Assembly (NCBI RefSeq): GCF_030407435.1
Contig: NZ_JASDDK010000001.1
Coordinates: forward strand, 620,001 to 684,000
DNA length: 64,000 nt
Source: Winogradskyella bathintestinalis
Lineage (GTDB): Bacteria; Bacteroidota; Bacteroidia; Flavobacteriales; Flavobacteriaceae
Direction of reading: 5' to 3'
The notes beneath the pieces were generated by a model, which was given only the letters and a program-made list of their open reading frames with translations, did no database searches and was not told the DNA's origin. Both the position numbers and the translations under genes were made by a program. Below, piece by piece: positions 44,599-51,417 of the stretch; position 1 is the first letter of the stretch, and every line of letters starts with the position of its first letter.

Positions 44599-46071
44599 AT
44601 GATAAAACAATTTATTAATCTCGAATGGAAAGCGTTTACACGTTCAGCGTCATTTAAAGTCAACCTCGCACTAAAAATCTTAATGATTGCTGGGGCATTT
44701 TTTATGATATTGTATGCTTTGGGATTAGGAATTGGCGCGTACTACATTATTGAGGATATGGTAGATCCAAATCCCTTAAAAATCATCAATAAATTTTTAA
44801 TCTTCTATTTCATTTTCGATTTGGTTTTCAAGTATTTTCTACAAAAAATGCCTATTGTAAACATTAAACCTTTATTGTATTTACCACTAAAGAAGGATCA
44901 AGTTGTTAAATTCGGAATCAATAAAACAATGATTTCATTTTTCAATATTTGGCATGCTTTCTTTTTTATTCCTTTTTCAATTGTTTTAATCATAGAAGGT
45001 CATCCGTTTTTAAATGTTTTAGGATGGCATTTAGCAATGCTTGCACTTGTTTATTGTAACAATTTCATAAATATTTTTGTTAACAGTAAAGATGTTGTTT
45101 TTTTCGCTGTAATTGGTGTCATAGCAGTTTTAGGCGCTCTGCTTTATTTCGACATTTTTGATGTTACACAATTTACAGCACCATTATTTTCAGCATTTTA
45201 TAATCAGCCCTATTTAGCTATAACCCCATTAATATTGGCGTTTGTATTGTATAAAATGGCATTCAAATATTTCAGGAACAACTTCTATTTAGATGCTGGT
45301 TTGGCAAAGAAAGTGGATATCGCGGAAACGGATACTATGGATTATTTAAATCGTTTTGGTAGCATTTCAACCTTTCTAAAAAACGATATTAAACTCATAA
45401 AACGTAATAAACGTTCCAAAATGACCATCTTTATGAGCTTTCTATTTATTTTCTATGGCCTATTATTTTTTACAGGAAGTATTGAAGCCTACGACGGCCC
45501 TTTTTGGCGCATTTTTGCAGGTATTTTTGTATCGGGCGGTTTCCTATTTAGCTTTGGTCAGTTTGTGCCGAGTTGGGACAGTGCTTATTATCCGCTCTTA
45601 ATGAGTCAGAATATTAGGTATAAGGAATATTTAGAATCCAAATGGTATCTTATGGTTATTGCTACGGTATTCACAACACTTATTGCCTCATTCTATCTCT
45701 ATTTTGGTTGGCAAGCTTATGCCGCTGTTGTGGTAGGAGCCATTTATAATATTGGTGTAAATTCCCACATGGTACTTTGGGGAGGCGCGTACATAAAGAC
45801 ACCAATAGATTTATCGTCTGCAAAAAAAGCATTTGGCGACAAAAAATCCTTTAATGTAAAAACGTTGCTGTTAACCATTCCAAAATTGGTATTACCAATG
45901 GTAATTTATGCGATCGGTCATTTTGCTTACAGCGAAGTTTTAGGTTTTGCTCTGGTTGCGGTAACAGGACTTATAGGATTATTATTTAAAAACAAGGTAT
46001 TTAGTATTATCGAGAAGATTTATAAAGCTGAAAAGTATAAAACACTAGTCGCTTACAAACAAAACAATTAG
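44599..46071 (+). CDS. ABC-2 type permease, DUF5687 family
   Basis: A 490-aa integral membrane protein with about 12 helices. MIKQFINLEWKAFTRSASFK is the typical DUF5687 N-terminus, and FLKNDIKLIKRNKRSKMTIF marks the middle cytosolic segment. It lies 3 nt before the ATPase gene, so both form one exporter. The substrate is unknown; the PadR context suggests an exported toxic compound or envelope stress response. Confidence 0.85.
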   Translation: MIKQFINLEWKAFTRSASFKVNLALKILMIAGAFFMILYALGLGIGAYYIIEDMVDPNPLKIINKFLIFYFIFDLVFKYFLQKMPIVNIKPLLYLPLKKDQVVKFGINKTMISFFNIWHAFFFIPFSIVLIIEGHPFLNVLGWHLAMLALVYCNNFINIFVNSKDVVFFAVIGVIAVLGALLYFDIFDVTQFTAPLFSAFYNQPYLAITPLILAFVLYKMAFKYFRNNFYLDAGLAKKVDIAETDTMDYLNRFGSISTFLKNDIKLIKRNKRSKMTIFMSFLFIFYGLLFFTGSIEAYDGPFWRIFAGIFVSGGFLFSFGQFVPSWDSAYYPLLMSQNIRYKEYLESKWYLMVIATVFTTLIASFYLYFGWQAYAAVVVGAIYNIGVNSHMVLWGGAYIKTPIDLSSAKKAFGDKKSFNVKTLLLTIPKLVLPMVIYAIGHFAYSEVLGFALVAVTGLIGLLFKNKVFSIIEKIYKAEKYKTLVAYKQNN

Positions 46072-46074
46072 ATT

Positions 46075-46800
46075 ATGATTATTACAACCAATTTATCAAA
46101 AACATATAACAGCAACACGGTTTTAAAAATCGATAGTTTAGAGATTCCTAAAGGCCAAAGTTTTGGACTTGTAGGCAACAATGGAGCAGGAAAAACAACG
46201 TATTTTAGTTTATTGTTAGACTTAATTCAGCCCACCACAGGTCATATTAAAAACAACACTATTTTAGTAAATGAAAGCGAAGACTGGAAACCATTTACAT
46301 CAGCATTTATTGACGAAACCTTTTTAATCGGTTATTTAACACCAGAAGAATATTTTTATTTTATTGGCGAACTGCGTGGACAGAACAAAGCAGATGTTGA
46401 TGCTTTATTATCACAGTTTGAAGATTTTTTCCATGACGAAATTCTTAATCAGAAAAAATATCTAAGGGATTTAAGTAAAGGGAATCAAAAGAAAGCCGGA
46501 ATCGTAGCAGCACTTATCGGAAATCCTGAAGTTATAATCCTTGATGAACCTTTCGCGAACTTAGACCCAACCACACAGATACGATTGAAGGAAATCATAA
46601 AAGATTTAGCACAAAAAAAAGGCGTTACCGTGTTAGTATCTAGTCACGATTTAATGCACGTTACGGATGTCTGTGAACGCATTGTGGTTTTGGAAAAAGG
46701 AAACGTGATAAAAGATTTGGAAACCAATCCTGCCACATTAAAGGAATTGGAGGCGCATTTTGCTGGTGGATCTATGGCATCAAAAGAAGAGGAAGAATAA
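46075..46800 (+). CDS. ABC transporter ATP-binding protein
   Basis: A 241-aa ATPase. Walker A is GNNGAGKTT (about 34-42), the signature is LSKGNQKKAGI (about 138), Walker B is VIILDEPFANLDP (about 158-170) and the switch His is in SSHD. It energises the DUF5687-type permease directly upstream. The next gene module begins immediately after this stop. Confidence 0.95.
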   Translation: MIITTNLSKTYNSNTVLKIDSLEIPKGQSFGLVGNNGAGKTTYFSLLLDLIQPTTGHIKNNTILVNESEDWKPFTSAFIDETFLIGYLTPEEYFYFIGELRGQNKADVDALLSQFEDFFHDEILNQKKYLRDLSKGNQKKAGIVAALIGNPEVIILDEPFANLDPTTQIRLKEIIKDLAQKKGVTVLVSSHDLMHVTDVCERIVVLEKGNVIKDLETNPATLKELEAHFAGGSMASKEEEE

Positions 46801-46809
46801 TCCACTTTA

Positions 46810-46826
46810 ATTCCCGAAAAGGGAAT
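46810..46826 (+). terminator. Short hairpin after the ABC transporter operon
   Basis: ATTCCC-GAAAA-GGGAAT is a perfect 6-bp stem with a 5-nt loop, 10 nt after the ATPase stop and 5 nt before the next ATG. It has no T tract, so termination is doubtful. It marks the boundary between conserved operon and accessory array. Confidence 0.35.
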
Positions 46827-46830
46827 CCGA

Positions 46831-47073
46831 ATGAATTCTATGCCATATCAGATGCACAACACGTCTTATATGGCAGAGAACTATGTTAAGTCAATTGCAG
46901 AATCAATTAGAGAGCTTGACTCTAATAAATATTCTTTAGATTATTACATGTGGTACGGTTGGGAAAGTTTAGATCAATATGATCATCAAGATAAATTATC
47001 ACCAGAATTAGAAACTGCTTACAATTATTATCAATCAATAGTAAATCAAAATACAGATGTCAATTGTAATTAG
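46831..47073 (+). CDS. Module A: orphan C-terminal tip of zincin-like family
   Basis: An 80-aa acidic protein without a signal peptide. The segment HNTSYMAENYVKSIAESIRE, then DYYMWYGWESL and a C-terminal Cys (NCN end) align with the part of the zincin-like protein in module B that follows its HExxH motif, and with modules C and D. No N-terminal domain or HExxH is present, so it looks like a detached C-terminal tip. Its 3' end overlaps the next gene by 17 nt. Whether it is expressed is unknown; the ATG may be fortuitous. Confidence 0.55.
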   Translation: MNSMPYQMHNTSYMAENYVKSIAESIRELDSNKYSLDYYMWYGWESLDQYDHQDKLSPELETAYNYYQSIVNQNTDVNCN

Positions 47074-47653
47074 AAGTTTATTTTTATTATGTTTTGTGAT
47101 TTTGTTTAGATGTAACAAACAAGATACTACCGAAGTAGAAGCCTATAAATTGATTTCAATACTTATTAATGAATATGTTGTACCCATTCCTACCCCTCCA
47201 CCATCTTCTTTAGGTAAGCTTGAAATAAATCAAAGGTTAGATTCGATAAATGATTTGTATGCTAAAGGTTATAATAGTGATAAAGAATTCACAGTATATC
47301 TAAAACCTCTTTCTGAAATTGGAAAAATTAATAAAAAGATAATAGATAATTATCCTTTTATTAATCTATCTAATAAAATTTATAGTAGGATAAAATTTAT
47401 TAACTTAACTAAAATTGAGAGTAGAGAAAGTATTAATTTATTTGAGATAAAATCTAATACTTTAGATAATTTTGAGAATGTAGATATTGTTTTGTCATTC
47501 TCTGAAATTTTATTTAATCCCAATTATGATAAAGCAATTCTTAAATTAGGTGTTTCTAGAGGTAAATTGAATGGGTTTAGTAGTTTAATTATTTGCGAGA
47601 AAAAAAACGGGGTATGGGAAGTAATAGATAGTAAATTATTGAATATTAGTTAA
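47057..47653 (+). CDS. Module A: partner lipoprotein (immunity candidate)
   Basis: A 198-aa exported protein. Its signal peptide ends in a lipobox-like LFRC (Cys19 region, LLCFVILFRCNKQ). It shares with the lipoproteins of modules C and D a PxPPP segment after the signal (IPTPPPSS), a short Asp/Asn-rich middle and an ending of the form IICEKKNGVWEVIDSK. It overlaps the tip gene by 17 nt and ends where module B coding text begins. A role as an immunity or antidote lipoprotein is inferred from this arrangement. Confidence 0.65.
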   Translation: MSIVIRSLFLLCFVILFRCNKQDTTEVEAYKLISILINEYVVPIPTPPPSSLGKLEINQRLDSINDLYAKGYNSDKEFTVYLKPLSEIGKINKKIIDNYPFINLSNKIYSRIKFINLTKIESRESINLFEIKSNTLDNFENVDIVLSFSEILFNPNYDKAILKLGVSRGKLNGFSSLIICEKKNGVWEVIDSKLLNIS

Positions 47654-47654
47654 A

Positions 47655-48493
47655 GATGTAGTGATCACTGTATGTAAATCTGATAAAGAATATGGATTGA
47701 GATAAGTTGAAGAGCTCTTTGTATTCATTGATGATGATACTAATAATTGTGCAGAAGGACTAGTTCCAGGCGCAAATGGTGGTTGTGTTGAAGAGGATAA
47801 GATTGAAAATAATTTACTTAACCCATGTGCGAATAATCTCTTCACTCAATTAGAGGATGGAATTTTTATGGATTACCCTGTAAAGCCTGAAGTACAAGTG
47901 CCAAACCTCGGTGAGTTGAATTTTGCTGAATCCATTCTTGCGCTTTTTAATAATTCCGATAATACAGACTATACAATAACTAATAGTGATTTAACAGGGA
48001 AAAATGCTGAAACCACAGGCGCATCAACTTTAATTAGTAATAGTTATTTAGCAAATGCGACACAACTGTCAATTGTAAGAACAATGATACATGAAATGGT
48101 TCATGCTTATATTAATGCATTATACTCTAATGTAGTATCTATTAATAATTTTTCCTATCGAGAAAAAATAGAAAGATACGCAGAAGATAACGGATATGTA
48201 ATTGGTACGAATGAATTTCATCATAATTTTATGGGTCAATATCTTGATGGTATAGCCGTTTCACTTTATGAGTGGATAAAGATTATGGTACAGGTGGAAA
48301 TCTTGGATGGAACTATTATAAATCGATGGCATATTCAGGTATGTTTCAAGTTGATACTAGCGGTAATATTGTCTCATTCGTTGATGCTTTCAGTGAATTA
48401 GTATCTGGTCAAGATGATAGACAAGAAATAGCGGACATTTTAATAAATGAACAAAAAAACAACGAAAACGCAAATGGAACGGAATGTAATTAA
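47655..48493 (+). pseudogene. Module B: zincin-like metallopeptidase C-terminal region, broken
   Basis: An open frame picks up right after the module A lipoprotein (DVVITVCKSDKEYGLR), hits a TAA at about 47697, then runs on through VEELFVFIDDDTNNCAEG, NNLLNPCANNLFTQLEDG and TMIHEMVHAYINALY, which contains an intact HExxH (HEMVH). The third-ligand region FHHNFMGQYLDGIAVSLYEW follows. Near 48277 the frame shifts by one base: DKDYGTGGNLGWNYYKSM continues in another frame to the TAA at 48493. Restoring one G after TGG repairs it. No N-terminus or start exists, so this is a displaced, decayed C-terminal region. Confidence 0.75.
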
Positions 48494-49145
48494 ATACCTC
48501 TTTTTATCGTGTATAATGGTTTTGCCGGCAATTTTTTATGGTCAAAACATGCTTTTAAACGGAAATTATTCGAGTTTAGCAACTAATCAAGAAAATTACA
48601 ATTATTACTCGTTTTATAAAAATGGGTTATTTGATTATCATTCAGGGGCAAGCTTAGGCGATGATAAATATGGAAATGGACATTATTTTATTAAAAAAGA
48701 TAGTTTAATTTTACAGTATGATTTAACCGATTTAAAAGATAATAGCTATCACAAATTTAAAAACTACATAAATACTTCAGATTCTATAATACTAAAAATT
48801 AATATTTACAATCTAGACAAGAAGAGACTAGCTCATGTCTCGGTTTTAGGAAGTTCAAAAGAGAGATATGGCGTGGAATCAAACGGTGAAGGAATTGCAT
48901 ATCTAAAATTTAAAAAAGAAAAAGGTAGTAGAAAAATTGAGATATCTGATTTGTGTTGTGGTAATTATTCTTTTAAAATAAATTCTGAATTTAACTATGA
49001 GGTAGATGTTTTTTTAAGAAAGAAATTTAACAAGCCTACAGCGATTAAAAATGAAGTAGAAAAATATAAAATTATTGAGCATACCGATACTTATATTGAG
49101 CTTAAAAAGAATAATCAAACGATTAAATTGATAAAACAACTTTAA
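48474..49145 (+). CDS. Module B: partner secreted protein
   Basis: A 223-aa protein from the ATG at 48474, which gives a clean signal peptide (MERNVIKYLFLSCIMVLPAI, cleavage near FYGQ); an upstream in-frame ATG at 48447 is less likely. It overlaps the 3' end of the zincin pseudogene by 20 nt, copying the pattern of the other modules. Sequence is unlike the lipoproteins of modules A, C and D. Visible features: DKYGNGHYFIKKDSLILQYD and a Cys pair (DLCCGNYSF). Family not recognised; a cognate partner role is inferred. Confidence 0.65.
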   Translation: MERNVIKYLFLSCIMVLPAIFYGQNMLLNGNYSSLATNQENYNYYSFYKNGLFDYHSGASLGDDKYGNGHYFIKKDSLILQYDLTDLKDNSYHKFKNYINTSDSIILKINIYNLDKKRLAHVSVLGSSKERYGVESNGEGIAYLKFKKEKGSRKIEISDLCCGNYSFKINSEFNYEVDVFLRKKFNKPTAIKNEVEKYKIIEHTDTYIELKKNNQTIKLIKQL

Positions 49146-49368
49146 TTTACATCTTTATCCGATATGCAGAGCAATAGGGAATTTAGATGAGTTCCGCTTT
49201 CCTGTAGAAAAATATTTAGGATTTGTGTGGGATGGTTTAAGAGGTTATGGTTTCGATGGCTACTATAATGACAATCTTGAGTACATTCGATTTGAACATA
49301 TAGATTACCACTCAGAAAAGGCAGAAATAGTAGAAACAACAGCAGTAGGAGATAATTGTGATGAATAA
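49135..49368 (+). pseudogene. Module C: start-less C-terminal tip
   Basis: The plus strand reads YPICRAIGNLDEFRFPVEKY, then LGFVWDGLRGYGFDGYYND and an end in NCDE. This matches the module D tip closely, for example FRFPVE, WDGLR and YGFDGYYND. No start codon precedes it and the frame opens only at 49135, inside the previous gene's 3' end. It is therefore a 5'-truncated fragment. Its terminal GATGAATAA contains the ATG of the next gene. Confidence 0.72.
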
Positions 49369-50026
49369 TTTTAAACTTTTTATTTTACTGATATTGGTAT
49401 TTTCTTGTAGCGAGAGAGAAAATCGCTCTTCGGACTCATTAGAGCTAGTGAGTGACCACCAAATTTTAAGTGCTGTACTTGATAGTATTGCAATGTATAA
49501 AAGACCAAGAAGTTTATGGCCCGTACCGCCACCTCAAAATAGATTTAAGAAAACACTTACCAAGGAAGATTCTCTTAAAGCTAGGAGGTTAATTATAGGA
49601 TATATTAACGAATTTAGAACAATTGGCATCGATACAAGTCTGGTGATTGACATACCAGATTATGCGATTACAGAAAATATGTTTAAAACAAAGGACTTTT
49701 CACCCATCGACAAAGCTTACGACAGTCTTTTAAAGATAAAAATAGATATTGATAGAATAAAACTGAAAGGGGTAAAAAACGCTATTTATTTTGATTCGAT
49801 TACTTATTACGACCCATCAGATCATTTAACGAAGTACAGGAGTTACACAAATATAGATTATAGGTTCAATTTTTCTAACATCATCTATAATGAAGAGAAA
49901 ACCAGAGCAGCCCTAAGGTGTATCTATAGATTTGAAGACCGTTACCCTAATGGTGCTATCTTCCTGTTGGAGAAAAGAAAGGATGATTGGGCAATATTGA
50001 AATCTCATTTTTTTATTGGTTATTAA
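49361..50026 (+). CDS. Module C: partner lipoprotein (immunity candidate)
   Basis: A 221-aa lipoprotein from the ATG at 49361 (MNNFKLFILLILVFSC, lipobox LVFSC); a GTG at 49358 is possible but the ATG matches the module D start. It is a clear paralogue of the module D protein: RSLWPVPPPQNR, KEDSLKARR, FDSITYYDPSDHLTKYRSY and FEDRYPNGAIFLLEKRKDDW are shared. Family not recognised. Lipid anchoring and the 8-nt overlap with the tip fit an immunity-like protein, which is inferred. Confidence 0.75.
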   Translation: MNNFKLFILLILVFSCSERENRSSDSLELVSDHQILSAVLDSIAMYKRPRSLWPVPPPQNRFKKTLTKEDSLKARRLIIGYINEFRTIGIDTSLVIDIPDYAITENMFKTKDFSPIDKAYDSLLKIKIDIDRIKLKGVKNAIYFDSITYYDPSDHLTKYRSYTNIDYRFNFSNIIYNEEKTRAALRCIYRFEDRYPNGAIFLLEKRKDDWAILKSHFFIGY

Positions 50027-50031
50027 AATAT

Positions 50032-50307
50032 ATGAAAAAACAATCAATGTTGTTGCTTAGGCACAAAAATACGTATTTGTCAGATAGATATGCTTATCCA
50101 ATAACCAAAGCCATAAGGGAACTAGATGGATTCAGGTTTCCTGTAGAACAGTATCTAGGTTTTGGATGGGATGGTTTAAGAGATTATGGTTTCGATGGCT
50201 ATTATAATGATGACCTTGAGTTCAATCAATTTGAGCATATTAATTATTATTCAGAATTAGAAGAGATTCTAGAGACTACTGCAATAGGCACTTTTTGCGA
50301 TGAATAA
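50032..50307 (+). CDS. Module D: orphan C-terminal tip
   Basis: A 91-aa protein from the ATG at 50032, 5 nt after the module C lipoprotein stop; a longer in-frame start at 49987 lies inside that gene. It contains HKNTYLSDRYAYPITKAIRE, LDGFRFPVEQYLGFGWDGLR and an FCDE end, closest to module C and recognisably related to module A. There is no HExxH, signal peptide or membrane helix. It is a detached tip or a small intact gene derived from one. Confidence 0.6.
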   Translation: MKKQSMLLLRHKNTYLSDRYAYPITKAIRELDGFRFPVEQYLGFGWDGLRDYGFDGYYNDDLEFNQFEHINYYSELEEILETTAIGTFCDE

Positions 50308-50968
50308 ATTTAAATATATAATTTTAATACTATTGTTTTTTTCTTGTAGAAAGAAAAAAACAATAGAGCATTTAAAAATAGAACAAGAAGATACAGAGAT
50401 TATTGCCGCAGTAATAGATAGTATTGCTGCTTATGATAGCCCAAGAAGTTTATGGCCAGGGCCACCACCACAAAATAGAATAAAAAAAACATTAACCAGA
50501 GAAGATTCACTTAAGGCTAAACAGGGAACTATTAAATATATTGAATTATTCAGAACAATTGCAATAGATACGAGTTTAGCACTTAATTTGCCAGATTATG
50601 AAACCACAAAAAAAATTATTGAAGCACGTGATATATTTGCTACAATTAACCCAAGTTCTGACAGCCTTCAAAAAATAAAAATCGATATAAATAAAATTAA
50701 TTTAAAAAAGAGAAAAAATATAATTTACTATGATTCCATAACGTACTTTAATCCATCTAAACATTTAACCAAATACAGAAGTTATCAAGGAATAGATTAT
50801 AGGTTTAATTTTTCTAAAATTTATTATAACAAAGATAAGACTCACGCTGTAATACGTTATTTACAACGCTATGAAGACAGGCATCCAAATGGAAGTGGTC
50901 TATTTTTATTAAGAAAGGAAAATAAAAACTGGAAAATCATTGATGGATACAGATTTATGGGTTATTAA
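50300..50968 (+). CDS. Module D: partner lipoprotein (immunity candidate)
   Basis: A 222-aa lipoprotein (MNKFKYIILILLFFSC). It is paralogous to the module C protein: RSLWPGPPPQNRIKKTLTRE, YDSITYFNPSKHLTKYRSYQ and RYEDRHPNGSGLFLLRKENK. Differences are spread along the length, which points to divergence rather than recent duplication. It overlaps the tip gene by 8 nt (ATGAATAA). It is the last gene of the array. Confidence 0.75.
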   Translation: MNKFKYIILILLFFSCRKKKTIEHLKIEQEDTEIIAAVIDSIAAYDSPRSLWPGPPPQNRIKKTLTREDSLKAKQGTIKYIELFRTIAIDTSLALNLPDYETTKKIIEARDIFATINPSSDSLQKIKIDINKINLKKRKNIIYYDSITYFNPSKHLTKYRSYQGIDYRFNFSKIYYNKDKTHAVIRYLQRYEDRHPNGSGLFLLRKENKNWKIIDGYRFMGY

Positions 50969-50988
50969 AAATCTTTATTAAACCCCGC

Positions 50989-51118
50989 TAGCCCTCGTGT
51001 TCGACGAGTGCCGTAGAAAAAAATTAAGAATATAGCAAATAATAGCAACAAAGTATATCGCACTTTTATAAACGAGTGCAATTAAAAAAAGCGTATTGCA
51101 CTCGTCACGGACAAGTGC
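50989..51118. repeat. Cluster of short GC-rich palindromes
   Basis: Three small inverted repeats sharing CTCGT/ACGAG or GCACT/AGTGC arms: 50994-51008, 51060-51079 and 51098-51118. They stand out against the AT-rich background and follow the end of the module array. They may be remnants of a dispersed palindromic element. Confidence 0.5.
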
Positions 51119-51220
51119 AGCGAGGCGCTAAATGCTAATACGTATTTAGCCTTATATAACTCTAATAATGGTAATACTGTAGAATTTCCTAAAATTGATG
51201 ATTTTGCGCCATGCTGTTAA
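51086..51220 (+). pseudogene. Possible 3' tail of a lost gene
   Basis: One frame is open to a TAA at 51218-51220 and reads DKCSEALNANTYLALYNS, then NNGNTVEFPKIDDFAPCC at the end. The residue composition looks coding, but there is no start and no family I can name. It overlaps the last palindrome. It may be the tail of a further array member or of the lost parent gene. The rest of the gap to 51417 holds nothing recognisable. Confidence 0.3.
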
Positions 51221-51417
51221 TAATTTTAGAGTTCGAGTTGGTCCTAGCGTCTCTGCGGCTTTGCGATATTCTTTAGAATTATAGTTTTAAGCTTCAACGA
51301 GATATCTTATTTTCAACTAGAATTTCAGCCTCAATATTAAAAAACTACGTATTTTTACCAATTAACATAATATATTCAACACATATTAGTTATCTATAAA
51401 CCAAAGAGAATCAACGT

